Source of the DNA: Pyrocephalus nanus
Lineage: Eukaryota; Chordata; Aves; Passeriformes; Tyrannidae
Assembly (NCBI GenBank): GCA_038380795.1
Contig: CM076259.1
Location: 62,019,938-62,083,937 of the forward strand
DNA length: 64,000 bases
Reading direction: 5' to 3'
Shown: piece after piece, positions 50,531-63,640 of the stretch
How positions within the stretch are numbered: the first letter of the stretch is position 1
How the letters are laid out: every line of letters begins with the position of its first letter
Made by a program: the position numbers and the translations under genes
The notes under the pieces: generated by a model
Databases searched by the model: none
The model's input: the letters and a program-made list of their open reading frames with translations, nothing else
Told to the model about the DNA's origin: nothing

Positions 50531-53472
50531 CTGGCTCCCTAGAAGAGGAAAAGTGAGAAATGGAGGAAGATTTAAGCATTGCTAGCAGTGATTCATTCTC
50601 AGGCTGTGCAACCCGCTGAATGATCTCCAGAGTGGCACTTTTGCTTGGGCTGGGAACAGTTTTCCTCCTTCCCTGCCCTCTTAACTAGAAGGAAGGAAAC
50701 CGATACTCATGGCAGACAACCAGGATGGCTAGAACGAATATTGGAGAAGTTCAAGAAACTAAATATGGGATCCAGACCCTGGAAAACACGCCAGAACAAA
50801 AAAAAAAAAAGAAATAGAAATAAAAAAATAACCAAAAGAGATTCTGTTACCAAAAATCAATCCCACGGATAAAGTATTCATTAAAGGCCTAATCTTGCTT
50901 TCCCTATGCAGGGACTGGTTCTGTAATGGGCTGCTAGTAGCTTAGCAGCCATTCTTCTGAAAGAAAGCAAAAGAAGGGTTTTGCAGTGTTTTTCTGCATG
51001 AAAGTTTTCAGGTCACAGGGAACTGCAGGAATATGATTAAATCCTGGGTTAAGACAGCCTGGCCATGGAAATAAATGGTTAAAATTTCCCCCTGTTTCCA
51101 GGAGTCAGGGAAACATGTCATCCTAACCCCACTTCAGACTCAACAAGAACTTATTTCACATTGTTCTTGGACCATATTTGCAATTACACCCTGTTAATTT
51201 ATGCAGTTCTTTAAAGTCCCAGGGCTAAATGGTGCAGCTGACAGTTCTCAGTGGGATGTCAAGTACTGGCTGTTTCACTAAGGTGCTGCTGAGAAGCTAC
51301 ACCCTTTGGATATTCTCCTGAAAGCTTGAGTAGATAGCAGGGCTTTCATTTTTAGTGTCTTCTTAAATGCCAAGATGAGATCCTGCTTTGACTCTGATAC
51401 AGAAACTGTACTAGTGAACCCTGGGGAATTGTACTTTTGTTATATTTTGATTTTACTGATCATTTGACTCACTACAAAAATGTAAGCTTTGCATCTTCTT
51501 TTTCTTCTGTTCTGACCTTCCTTTTAGTTTTTCAGTGATGATGAGGTAATGTTGCTTTGAGGGACCCAGTCTCCACACACTAGGGAGCTGCAGCCCTCAC
51601 TGCTGTGGGACTTAAGAAGCTGCTCTTTTGGGGTGTCTAAATTATATTTTTCATATCTATATTTAATAGTATCCTTTTAAAATCTGAGCTTTTATGCACT
51701 TCTCCCTGCTTCTGGTTATGGTAGAAAAGTTTTGACGTTGTTATTGCATGTCCAAATAAGTCAGACTTGCCCCAGCATGTCATGGAGATATTGTTTGTTT
51801 TAATCCATTGGTGGCTTTGTTGATTAAGATAAAGGCCTTGATTAGGCACTGGCAAAGATCTGAGAGCCATGGAGGCCCTGGAGCTTCAGTGCAAACCACT
51901 CTCAAAGCCTGAATCAGTTGGGAGTCTGACTACTTTTTTCCATGCTACGTAAGTTATTACAGCTGGGAGACAACTGTTGCCATATTGATTAAATGCTGTG
52001 CCTTTATGAATAATAGTCCCTCCCACATAAGTAGGATGCAAATTCTGCATCTCACAGCTCTGATTTGATTTTCCTATGGCTAGGGAAGAATGAAGGTAAT
52101 GCAGTGAAAGGCGGTCAGTTTCAATCTTTGACAAGGCCATTTTCAGTTTCATGTAACTAATATTTGCCGGGTTCATACAGGAAGACTGAATTTTCCTTAC
52201 AGATCAAGGCACAACTTCTCCATCTGTCACCTTCTACAGTCTCCGCAGCAGTCTTCTTGCTCAAGAGAGAGAAACATTCAGCTGATGGACTCAAATGCAG
52301 AGGCCATGGTGTACCAAAAGTCTGATTAAGAAGACCTTTGCAGCTGTTGCAAAATCAATCACTGCCTTTAATGCTGGTCAGTGTGTGCTGGCCCTCCTCG
52401 GTTCAGACAATGTACTCTTCTCTTGGGCCACCTTCCTCAAGGAAGAGTGGCTTTTGTATAAGTGTATAAGTGGCTGTTTCACTCTCACTAGTCGAGGTGT
52501 GACTCTGAGTCTTCTGCAACCCGTGCTCTGGCCTGCCTTTGCTGTGGCCTGCATTACACAACAGAGATATATTCAGGCATTTTTAGACTGGCTTCATGTG
52601 TGTTTGTGAGCGAGTAATGTTTTGGACTTCTGATTACCAAGCTATGCATGCAGTAAAAAAGGGTGCAAGTCATTAGCGAACTTGAGTGACAAGTTTGGTT
52701 CCATTAATTTGACACTGCACGGAAAAGCTGCTGCAGCAGGGATAGATCCAGTTCTTTAGAGTTCAACAGCCTGAGCTGTGAGACTATCCATTTTCTTCTT
52801 GCACCAGAAGCTGCAGAGGGTTTAACCCAAATTTCATAGGAAGACCAGGCTAGCCATCAAAGCTGTGCACCGGCCTGTTTCCCATTTTGTTGGCCACAGC
52901 ACAACATTATTAATAAAACACAGAAATAAGTGTAGAAAGACAGAGCTGTGTCTTCAGGTGCTCACTGACAGTCCATCCCTGCAGCTGTGTGTGTGATGTA
53001 CACAACTGACAGAATGAACTCTGTTTTAGTGCAAACAGAATTTGTCACAGTAAGAACTCAGTAAAAATTAAGTATTTAGAGATTTGGACAGAGTTCTGGA
53101 AATATTCCATGCCTTTAGCATTCTAAAAGAAAGAGATTGACTGATGTGATTCTTGTATTTTCCTTTGATTGTTGGGTGTTTTCAGACAACTTCTAATGCA
53201 AAAAGGGTTAAGGTTGCTCCAGGAAAATTACTGCTCACGTTGAGCAAATTTATTCAGGTTAACTCCTGTCTTACAAGCCCATTCTGGAATGGAACATGCT
53301 AAAGAAATTCCTTCTTGCCTCTCAAAAGAAGTTGTTTTCAGTCAAAAGCTCCACATCATAATTAAAGTCCACATTGATCTTTCACTTTACAGCATTACAA
53401 GATATGAAGACCAACTTTTATTTCTCAGCTAAGCAGTTTAGCTCCAGAATTCAATGTAAGAGCAAAGGTGTA

Positions 53473-53746
53473 ATCATAGAATGATTTGGATTGGAAGGGA
53501 CATTAATGACTATCTAGTTCCAACCCTCCTGCCATAGTCAGGGACATCTTCTACTAAACCAGATTGCTCAGAGCCCCATCCTACCTTGAACACTTTCAGG
53601 GATGGGGCATCCACCACTTCTCTGGGCAATGTGTGCCAGTGCCTCAACACCCTTACAGTAAAGAATTTCTTCCAAATATCTAATCTAAACCTACACTCTT
53701 TCAATTTGAAGTCATTCCTCCTTGTCCTGTCATATATTACAGGTGA
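53473..53746 (-). mobile_element. CR1 LINE, 5'-truncated 3' fragment
   Basis: On the plus strand the segment starts ATCATAGAATGATTTGG and runs through GGAAGGGACATTAATGAC, CCTGCCATAGTCAGGGACA, GGGATGGGGCATCCACCAC and AGTAAAGAATTTCTTCC. This is the reverse complement of the standard avian CR1 3' region ending in ATTCTATGA. About 270 bp remain; the 5' break near 53746 reflects the usual truncation. The minus strand has a 64-codon open frame containing [15 protein letters not shown], a motif familiar from CR1-derived translations, but the copy carries no reverse-transcriptase core and cannot move by itself. Divergence is visible but modest, so it is younger than the CR1 remnant at 19.4 kb. Confidence 0.93.
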
Positions 53747-54009
53747 TATTCACATAGCTGCATTTCACAATGGAACATTATATTAATTTTTGTATTTGAA
53801 TACAGCAAGCAGGACAAACACAAATGTGAATATGCACTTTCCATTGCACGCATCTTTCATATGTATAGGAGGTCTATACTATATACCAGGAAAGCACATA
53901 ATCAAATCTTAGTTTCATTGCTGTCAATGAGAATCCAAGTATGTCAATGAATAGAGATGTAAACCAGGATAATTGTAAGAAAAGACAATATTCAATACAC
54001 CGAAAGTTC

Positions 54010-54380
54010 TCAGGGAACATATTTTATTTTACAAAGAGGGTGCAGAAATGAGGGAAACATAATCATTACCTATGTGACTTCAGGAGATAAATCATCGGTA
54101 AATATTATCTTAAGCAGCGCCACAGTTAACACGGAACAGTTTCACATTTGTAGATGATTTACAATTGAACAACATTCTACCAACATTTCCTCATTTCATG
54201 GTTTGGTTCAACTTAGTGAAAGACACCCCCCGTCAGACGTGAAATGTCTCTGAGCTTTTGATGATTTTCCACATGGAAGGAGCACACCTTGTAGTAAATG
54301 TGTTCAGTTTTTTCCCAATGTGCCCAAATGCAGCAACTCATGAATATAGTGTCAATAAATACAACAACTTTAGGTAAGAA
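54010..54380. promoter_or_regulatory. CpG-retaining AT-rich block, possible conserved noncoding element
   Basis: Five CpGs persist in otherwise AT-rich DNA (ATCATCGGTAAAT, AGCAGCGCC, AACACGGAAC, CCCCCCGTCAG, AGACGTGAAA). In neutral methylated sequence most would be lost, so retention hints at selection. TAAT-type and SOX-like sites are also present. There is no open frame of note. Confidence 0.3.
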
Positions 54381-55014
54381 TACAGATCTGGAAGGAAAAC
54401 AAAGTCCAGTGGTGCCTTGCTTTTTCAACAAACAGTTTTTTAGTCACTCTTAGAGCACTTAGCATATACGAGAACGAATGTTAGAGTCTTGTTTTTGTTG
54501 GCTGTGAATGAATTCATCCTGGGATACATGGTTTAAATATGACCTGATGTAATTCCCATTCTCCTACTACTAACTGCTATCTGCTGAGCCAATTTTAACT
54601 TCAGCTCAGTTTTTACTCTTTTGAGTAAATATTGCTGACAGACTCTCTTCTTCATTTGTTCTGTCCAATTCAGGATGCAAAGCACTCCTGGACACAGAGT
54701 ATAAGGTGTTTTTCATTTTTGTAGTGTCTGACTCAGTTTCAGCATATGAAACTACTCTTTGTTAATGCATTGTGTTGGAACTGACTCATCCATGTCAAAG
54801 GGGCAAAGTCCTTGAGTACTTTACCAATTGCTTTAAATTTTAGAAAAAGGATATTATATGTTCTTGGGTTTTGCATAAATTTGTATTTGAAATTTTTTGT
54901 CTCATTAATAAATCATATACACAGAGAGCTGAACCTTGCAGCTCATATGTAAATAAGTCATTGGAAAAAAATACATCAGCTTTCAAAGTTTGGTAGCCAA
55001 GGAAATCCTTAGTC

Positions 55015-55100
55015 TTTGTTTGTTAAACCCGTAGGTAATTATAAACCATTCAATAATTACACGGTGTTAAGGGGCAGATTTTTCTAAAAGACTCAGAGCC
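55015..55100. promoter_or_regulatory. Short homeodomain-site cluster
   Basis: TTGTTTGTTAAACCCG, TAGGTAATTATAAACC and CAATAATTACACGG: a forkhead-like site, two TAATTA-type cores and two CpGs in under 90 bp. Confidence 0.25.
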
Positions 55101-56241
55101 TACAACCAGTAAGTTTTCAGATTGCCCAGCTTCTGCCAAAGCATCAAAGTGAGTAGGCAAATCCACATGCTGATTTGTGAGTTCATCTTAGCATCTGGAT
55201 ACTCCTTTTCTTTACCCCTACCTGGGCAGTAGGGGTAAAAAAACCTGCCCATCCTCTAGATAGAAGACAAAATCCTAGATAAGCTTCATATTAGTGACTT
55301 GTCTATGCATGATCCCACAAAGGAGCTCCCATTTCCAAGTCTGAGAGGTATCCAGGCAGAGATACAAATCCCTGGAATTTCCAATAGACTTTCTCCTTTT
55401 AACATGATAACTTGTGTGAAGTGGCACACATAAATCAAAAGAAAATGTTAGGCTGGAGTTTGGCCCCCTTATTAGCTGCTTGGCATTATGGAGACCAGCC
55501 CTCTCCCCTTGGCACCTGTGAAGGAAACACCTCAGTCGTTTCAGCCCTCTTGAAGTTTCGTAGTGAATTTGTGTTTCAGGAACAAGCTGATAACCTTTGC
55601 ACTGGCATGGAAGGCAGAACTTTTATTACAGGATTGTTAAGGTAACAGCAGCTTTGAATGTGTACTGCTGCTGTGTTAGGAACCAAATGGGAACAGAGCT
55701 CTGCCTATCTGCTCAGCTACCTGGATCTTGTTGGTGGCCAAGGGTAGGAAACTCCTACACAGCCAGTTGGCTATTTCCTGTCACTCTTATTTTGAGCACA
55801 GAAGTTCACTTGGCTTTGCTGCTGCTTTGTTATCTAAGGAATTCATATACTACTTAATCCTCATAAAAAATCCAAACCATGACTGTACTTTGTGACCTCT
55901 GCAAGGAACATCAGCATTCCAGATCTGGTGCCATAAGGCTTCTGAGCAGATTCTGGGATGCACAGAAAACTGTGGTTTTTTTAGGCAAGCGGTACCATTA
56001 ATGAAGGGAAAGAAAGAATTCTCTCTTAAACAATTTGAAATTTTTCTTGGGTAATTTGGACTTTCTGAACTTAAGATATTAGGTGAGAGACCTTTATTTG
56101 GTGCAATGACAGCCTTAAAAGGAAGAATGACTTTCCATGTATGCCTAATAATCAGACTTTTGCCTGAGTCTCGAGAAGCAGCTGCCTTCTTGGGATACAA
56201 AGTCATCTTGAGATAAAAACATGAACAGAAAAAATAAAATA

Positions 56242-56272
56242 ATATATATATATATTTTAATATAGTATATTT
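56242..56272. repeat. (TA)n microsatellite
   Basis: A (TA)7 tract is followed by TTTTAATATAGTATAT, inside an AT-rich stretch. Confidence 0.85.
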
Positions 56273-56650
56273 GTTTGTGAGTCAGATGTTGCACAAATAC
56301 CCCCTGAAACTGCTATTCAGAAGCCTTTTTTTTTTTTTTCCCTAAATGACGAGAACAGGACAAAATATTATAACAGTACACACTGGAATGTTTATTTTAA
56401 AACAGATAACAGCTCTGCAAACCCCTTGCCTAGTTCAGTATATTGGGACATCCCTGCAGCTTAACCTCCTGTCAGTGTGAACTGGAGCAGGGTGAGGAAT
56501 GCTTCTTGCTTTTCCCAGGCAACCTCCTCTGAGGAAATTCAAAGCACACATTTTATTCAAGCACCTTTTTTTCCTCTTTAGACTTATTAATTATTTCAGG
56601 TTGATGCTCAAGCTCAAGGCTGGGTTGGATACTTTCCTGGACATCTGCCT

Positions 56651-56685
56651 TAAATGATAAATGATAAAATGATAAATGATAAAAG
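56651..56685. repeat. Tandem AAATGAT / AAAATGAT units
   Basis: TAAATGATAAATGATAAAAT then GATAAATGATAAAA: four tandem ATGATAA-type units with one extra A. Confidence 0.9.
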
Positions 56686-59600
56686 GACATGTATACCTGC
56701 AAATCACTTCCAGCAACTCGTATTTTCACACTATGGAAAATACAGAGATTTGGAATGGTGCGTCCCAGATGAGGACTGAGCAGGGAGAGGCTGAAGCACA
56801 AACACCTGGCTTTGCCCTCCCTCTCTTACTTAGGTTTTAATCAGCAGAAACCCCTACTGAGTCAGCAAGAATTTTCACTTCCAAAAGAGCTGTGTGAAAA
56901 CTGAGGGAGGGCTTCGGGCATATCCAGTACAATAGCTAAAAGATAACATGATAGAGGAAAAAGACAGAAGATAAGTAAGCACACAGCTTAAGAAAAGCGC
57001 TTTTGCCAGACAAAGCATCCAATATCCAGCTGCTCCTCTGAAGGAGGTAATGGCTAATGTTGTCTGTCTGATGGGATGTGAGGCATCTAACAAAACTATC
57101 CTACAGTTTCCTTTTTATATTTTGGGAGTTGAGGGAGAGTTTGGATTACAGATAAGGAACGGCAGGTGTTAATGCCACTCTTTCACTTCTTACTTCTGGA
57201 TTTAAAGTCCAGGCTATTTCCTTTCTTTTCTCTCCAGGACAGTAGTCATCTTTTTTTTTACAAAGCCCTTTTGCTAGTATCCCATGTTTTGTTTGTGCAC
57301 AATACTGTCAGCAATATCTGGATATGTTTAGACAAAAGATCTACTAAATAGACTGGTTTAGGGGTTTGGGGAGCTTATCTCAGCAGATAATACTCCAGTA
57401 GATTTTTCTAATAGCTCTCATTAGTTGTGTCTGTCTTATCTAATCAGACTCTGAAGCCAATCAATACAGAAACTTGCCAGTCAAGGCTGAAGCATTTCAT
57501 GTGGTTATATTAATGAAGCTTACAGGAAAAAAAAAGGGGAAAGAAGCTTAGAAGTACTTTTTGTTTTGTTCTGGTTAAAAGCTGTTCTGAACAAACAGTT
57601 ACTGGATGAGATGCTGGGAGCTGATCCTTGCTAGCTTTTCTGGCACTGGTTGATGCAGTAGGCTGTAAAAGTCTTTATTTCTCTTGAAGTGGGATTCTTT
57701 TCTACTTTTCAGATAAGCCTTCAGTACTTTGCAGCAATGTATTTACTCAGCCTACCTAACTGGATTTTCTACTCATGGATCTTGTTGCTAAGGATCTCGG
57801 ACAGGTGATGTTTATAGATGGTTAAATTGCTTAACACCAAGTCTTTGGTTTTCCAGCAGTGTAGATTGCAGGTGAAATAAAAGGGTTTTAAAATAGCAGA
57901 CTATCAACATATTTATCAGACTGAAAGTAACATCTTTCCTTGATATGGGAGAAACAGGCATAAACTCTTTGGATTCTATTGTTGGTACCAGCCTCAGTAG
58001 CTTAAGCTACACTGTTCTAGTGTTCTTTGGGCCCTGTTCTCATCATTGCTTCTAGGAGCTTCCCAGAGGTAATATAAAGGCTATGGAGACTGTTGCCTCT
58101 TAACATAAACAAAATGAGTACAAGGAGGTAGTACATCCTGAGTCATTCTCCTCACTTTTGCCTACAGCCCCCATAATGTACCATGGCAGTATATGCATAT
58201 AGGGAGTAGCTTAAGTCATCAGGCAGTTATAATTCAGTCCTACAGGGGTGACTGTTCAGTCACAGGTGCTTATTTGTCATTATTTTGTTTCCATAAGAAT
58301 ATCAGTCTTGGAGATTAACATTAGCTGTGATGGTGGCTTTAAGAGAATTTGACTGATACAGGCCTTGGTGAATCATCTGGGAAGGGTATGTTTAAGCATG
58401 GAAGAAGTGTCCTGAATATGATATTTTTCTTATATTCTTCCAGCTCATGGTAAATGAGGTTGGGTCTTCCAAGGGTGCCAACTCACTAACAAACTGACTG
58501 ATCCTGCATGGTGCTGAATTTGGTCATCTGACCAAACCAGTTTTCACATATACCCTTGATGGGATGTGAGTCCATGAAGGCACTGGTTTGAAGTGTTGAG
58601 ATGGGCCCTGAAGTCCCTTGTTACAGTTCAGTGTTTTCTATTTATCTTCACTGTTTGCTTGGAATGCTTTTACATTTTGGAAATTCCACATACTGAAATG
58701 AGAAAAACAGGTGAAACCTGTTGCTTTCACCTCCTGAAGCACACCTGTCTATTTCTAAATGCAAGCAAAGGGCATCTGCATCTTCTAATGTTACAGGTGT
58801 CCACAGCCATGTTACACTTTTGATCTGACTTTTTTGCTGTGAAAGCTAAATGACGAGTGTAAAATGTTTCTGATTTAGTTTCTATGATCAAAAACAAGAG
58901 ATATTTCAAGCATTTTCAAGCACGAGGAATGAGGAAAAAAGCAAAACGTGGGGTATGTGATATTGCTCAACTGTTTTAGTTCCTCAGTCTAAAGGGTGGA
59001 AGTCGGGCAGTAGACTCTTAGGGGGAGGTGCAAATTGACACCAAAATGATGTACCTGATTGGGTTGGGGAGCATAACTGAGGAGTACAACAAACCTCACA
59101 TCACTTCTACAAACGTAGGAGTTGTGGTAGGTATGACTGAGCATACCACTGAATTGAAGCATGTCTACAGGGAAAATGTACAAGCACCAGACATCTCTAA
59201 GGCCAAGTTTGTCCTATCCCTGGCTGCAGTATCTGACTGTAGCCTGGTATCCCTTTGGTATGGGAGCAGTTTGTTGCATGGCACAACCCAGAGGCACATA
59301 AGTGTTGGGTGGTGGGGACAGCTGGGGCGTTAAGGTTTGAGCAAAACACTGACAGCATGGCAGCAATCTGCACATACTCATGGAGCAGTGCTCAGAGCTG
59401 AAGGCCCTGAGGGAGAACGCTTCTGCAGAAAGTGTAGCTGCAAAATGTACTATGGCAAGAAAATTCAGATAGGAGGTGCAGCCAGGGGACACTTTCAAAC
59501 CTCCAAGACTCACTCCAAAAGAAAGAAGCAAAAACGCAAAAAAATACAGATGAGTCCTTGGCAAAAAAATGAGATCAGCAATATGTGGTGTCACTATATT

Positions 59601-59699
59601 GCCTCTGTTTCTCTTTTCTCATTTTCTTACACAAATGGCAGTGGTTGCCATTGAGACCGATTCTGGAATAAAACCCATGCATCTAAGTTTAGAATCTCT

Positions 59700-60150
59700 C
59701 TCATTTTCTGTCTAAATTTTAAGTCACAGTTTTACTGGATGTATGCTAGGACTAAAGTCCTAAATATAAATGCTTACTGTATTTGCTTCCCCGTTTTATT
59801 ACGGCTGCAAAAGTGAGCCATAATGATTTTTATAGTATATGATAGTATTTGTCAGCTATGGGACAGAATGAACTCACACGATAACGACTGGCTCAGCCTC
59901 AAAGTGATAAACATGTCAAGATAACGGCAATCATTTTTTCCCTATACACAAGAATACAATGCGAGTTAAACCAGCTTTTTTTTTCTTGTTCTGCATTTTA
60001 ATATTCCTGTAATCAATCACCAACCATAACGGTTTTATTATGACTATGGACACAATAGATCAAATTTTTATGGCCTGGTCTTAGTTTTCCATATGTAATC
60101 TGCCAGCACCAGTAATTGCACAGTTTAGGTCATTTGAGTACCTGATTATC
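59700..60150. promoter_or_regulatory. CpG-retaining AT-rich block, best noncoding-element candidate
   Basis: Seven CpGs persist within about 240 bp of AT-rich DNA. ATAACG occurs three times (59881, 59931, 60026); the last two read TAACGG, which fits the MYB core YAACKG. TTTTATTACGGC, GTTTTATTATGAC and GTAATCAATCACC add Hox/CDX- and PBX-like sites. There is no repeat or coding frame. Of all blocks in the window it looks most like a deeply conserved enhancer, but this was not tested by alignment. Confidence 0.35.
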
Positions 60151-60674
60151 CCCACAAATCAGGTAACTAGACATCTATGCAGCATGCTGACATAACTGGG
60201 AGAATAAACTAGTTCACAAAACTTGGCTCATGTAAAGTTGAAAGCCATACTTCAGGCCAAAGTGAAAATTTTGCTTTGCTTGTTTATTGTTATGATATCC
60301 CCAGGGGCTATATGAAGACAGAAAACTTAAAAACATTTGTTTTAAAAGTGCAGTTTCTTTCAAGACTCTTGTTACAGCCTAAGCAGAAAGTTGGGGTTTC
60401 TTGTCCACAAGCAAGCAGCAGCTACATGTTATCTGATTAAAATAGTGGATTGAAATTTTTCAAAAAATTCAGTTCAAAAAAATCAGCTATAATGGAATCA
60501 GATTTGAGATCCAGGTTAAAGTTTGATTATAAGATAGGAAAAAGGACAAGGAAGAAGTTATTCATTTACACAACGGAGAAAGGCTACCTGAAGGTAGCTA
60601 TAGGCACTTGTATACGTCATCATCTTCATAAATGATCTAATAAAAGGGATGGTACCAAGGGACCATCACCCATA

Positions 60675-60698
60675 AGGATAGTAGGATAGTAGGATAGT
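60675..60698. repeat. 8-bp unit repeated three times (AGGATAGT)
   Basis: Three exact tandem copies of AGGATAGT, a short minisatellite seed. Confidence 0.95.
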
Positions 60699-62099
60699 AA
60701 AACTAAAGGTAGCTGAGAAGATTTTCATGAAGATTTTAAAATGTGGGTGACTGAGTCATGAAAAAGAGGCAATGCTTGCAGAAGGGTAGATATGCAGGGA
60801 CCAGGAATTCACTGCAAGGTGAGGCACAAGAGGAAAAGTAGGATCAGCTATGTACAGAAAGGTCTCTACCTAATTTTCTGCCTCTCAGAAATGAGTTAAC
60901 ATTTGCTCTCTGCTTATTAGCAATCAGAAAGTGTGCATTGGGTGTTATTACAAAAGGAGTACAGAGTAAAAGACAATCTATCATCATTTACCTGTGTAAA
61001 TCCTCAGGGCTCCCACATGTTGAAATGTGGGTACAGACCTAGTTCCCTGGGTGAAAGAGATGGGACCAGAAAAGCTGCGGACTCAGATGTCCCGAGGCAA
61101 AGGATGTCTCACCTTGTCCTTGACGACTTCACAGTGGGGTCCTGCTCCATTTGGCCTGAGCTCTTCCAGATCTTCTTATGCTACAGAGGTAAGCAGAACT
61201 TGTTACAAATACAATGCCTTTTTATTAGTAGTGAAGCATCCCTCCCAGTTGAGTCAGGGCCTTTTTGGGTGGGACCTGGCATGGGGATAAGCATCATGGG
61301 AAGTTCAGCATCCTGGCAGGTACCCATGGTCAGGGTTACCCTCACATCACGGTGTCCTCTCATTCCCCATGCCTTACTGACATGCACTACTGGAGGTTTC
61401 ATCATTTTGAGCTGGAGGTGGTCTCCCTCCCTGTTGCAGCCCCATCCTCTCCCAGGCTGGAGACACTGGAGGGAAGGCAGGCACTACCCCCAGCACTGAG
61501 GATATCTACCCTTTTCTGTGAGGATGAGAGCGGGGAAGAGGGGGGAGAAAGTGGAAGGAATGGAGATTCCCGTCCTTGTTTTGGGTGCAGGTATGGCTTT
61601 TGGCATCCCGCGCCATCATGCTTTGTCTGCCTCCTCCGTCCTAGTGAAGTGTGCAATGGCACTGCTGCCTCTTGTGCAGGGGAAACACACATGTGAGGCA
61701 GAGAAGGGCTGAGACACGTAAACAGGGAACACTGCAGGCACACACTTGCATAAAAATTGGAAGAGCCACTCGATTGCTTATTTTCTGCTTGATATGTTAT
61801 CTTAAAGCATTTCTTCAAAATTATCATGGACATATGCCAACCAAGGTACAGAACTCACTGCCTGTCCTTTACTATGGTAATGGGAACACTGGTGATATTT
61901 TCAATTAAAAAAATAATACCCCAGGGAGTGAAGATTTTGTCAGGCTGTTTTAAAACTTTCCTTCATGTCCAGCAATATGTACGTGACTCAGCTACTAAAC
62001 AGGCATCTAAATAAAGAGGCTTCTCTTGTGCTTTATGTTCACAAAACTCTCATTCCAGTGTGCAAAGAAACACTCTCCAGCTTTTCTACATATTCTTTC

Positions 62100-62440
62100 T
62101 TTGATCTGCACAGTGCTAATGATAAAACATCTTAGTGTGAATCATAAACAATGAATTATTTCTGAGTCTGATTTTTTTTAGGAATCCTGGTCATAGTTTA
62201 ATATGACACAAATATATAATTAAATTATAAGAGTATGTAGTTCTTTCCATAATTTTATTTCATTTAGGCTTTAAAAAATGCTTAGCAGAAGTACAACAGT
62301 CTTGAGACTGTCTAACAGAGCTCAAAGGACCTAATGCTATTGTGTAATATGGGAGAGAGTTTTAAATTTACTGTGTCTAATACGAATGCATGCTGTCATG
62401 TAAAGCCCCACAAAGGTATTTCAATGCATTATCTGAGTGG
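62100..62440. promoter_or_regulatory. AT-rich block, possible conserved noncoding element
   Basis: GCTAATGATAAAAC, AATCATAAACAATGAATTATT and TATAATTAAATTATAAGAG: GATA-, SOX- and homeodomain-like cores in AT-rich DNA without repeats or long frames. Confidence 0.22.
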
Positions 62441-63499
62441 TAAATGCTTTGAAAAAATGCTTACAAAGTAATTTCCAAATACAGCATATTCAGATACAGA
62501 GCAACTGGCAGATTACTTTTAACATTGCTGTGCATGTTCTTCTTCTGTGCCTGCATAATCCTCACATAATGGGGTCCTAGACCACTCCTGGGGCTTTTTG
62601 AAATCACCAAAATACAAATAATCCATAAGAATAATAGAAAACAAAATATAAGGAGGTGCAAACTCACTGTATAAAGTTGTTACAGCAGACAAGGCCCACT
62701 CCAAGTGGTCTCAAATTTTATATGAACATTGTTTCAAAATGGAAAAGATTTTTGCAGTATTCAAGGCATTTCAACCTTAGTAGAACAGCTAAATGTTTTT
62801 TCATGAGTAAATGATGTTAACATAGTCCCGCTATCTGCTTGAAAATATGTTGGAAAATCACTGTAATTTTCAGTAGAGCAAACATTTACCAAGTGTTTTG
62901 GATATTGCTTTTGGTGCATGCAAAGTTCATTTTATTCTGTGTGAAATTTTGGTCTTTGGTATTTGTACAGTGCAGATGACCATCAGTTATTATTTCTGTC
63001 CTCCAATTTGGCAAGTTGAAATTTTAGGCAAAGAAACTGGTCTGAACTGAAAAGCAAAATTTACTGGCTGGGAGCCCATAGGAGCATAGGAACACTGGCA
63101 TAAATAATAACACTGAAGTGAAGAAATACATTTGTGTGAATGGGGCTGATGAGCAAATATGTATGCTAATGTGCAGTAAAGATGTCTGCTCTAGAAATGA
63201 ATGCGCTGGATTTTCTATGTCTTCTTCCACCAGTTCTAGGGCTCAGTTTAGGAAAGCCCTTAAGCACATTGTGAACATACGAGCTTCCACATTAACAACT
63301 GTCTTTTTCAAGAGGAACTTGTTCTTAGACCAGAGCCCTAGTTTGTTGGAACACAAGGCATCATGGCAATAATATAGGGAATGATTTTGAAAAGGTGTTA
63401 GATAGATTTGAATAGAGAGAGTTGCCAGCTCCCAGTGGTGTCACATCATGTAAAATATCTTCCTGTAAATGGGGATGGAGCTGTTTCTTTTATTTTCTT

Positions 63500-63640
63500 T
63501 GTAATTTTTGTTTTATAATAGAAATAGAACAAGACACGTATTTCAAAGACATCGGTATTATCCTTGAGTAACTCTGTTTACCCATTGGACTCGCCTTTTG
63601 AAATATCCATACGCCTAAGGAGACAGATCTTCTAACACTT
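63500..63640. promoter_or_regulatory. Short CpG-retaining block near the right edge
   Basis: ACACGTATTTC, GACATCGGTATTATCC, GGACTCGCC and CCATACGCC keep four CpGs in about 90 bp. Possible constraint; nothing more can be said. Confidence 0.22.

Larger units (their letters stand above)
46534..53472. other. Unique-looking noncoding DNA, no gene seen
   Basis: Frames of at most 104 codons, none recognisable. The microsatellite at 47.6 kb and AT-rich block at 50.4 kb are the only notable items before the CR1. Confidence 0.6.

Noticed and set aside
59337..59654. 105-codon frame with a Lys-rich middle and two Cys pairs.
   Set aside because: Cys spacing does not fit a known zinc-binding pattern across its length, and the Lys-rich part comes from an A-rich tract.
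60933..61833. Overlapping frames of 188, 143 and 143 codons on both strands.
   Set aside because: They contradict each other, lie in a GC-richer stretch where stops are rarer, and have no recognisable protein features.
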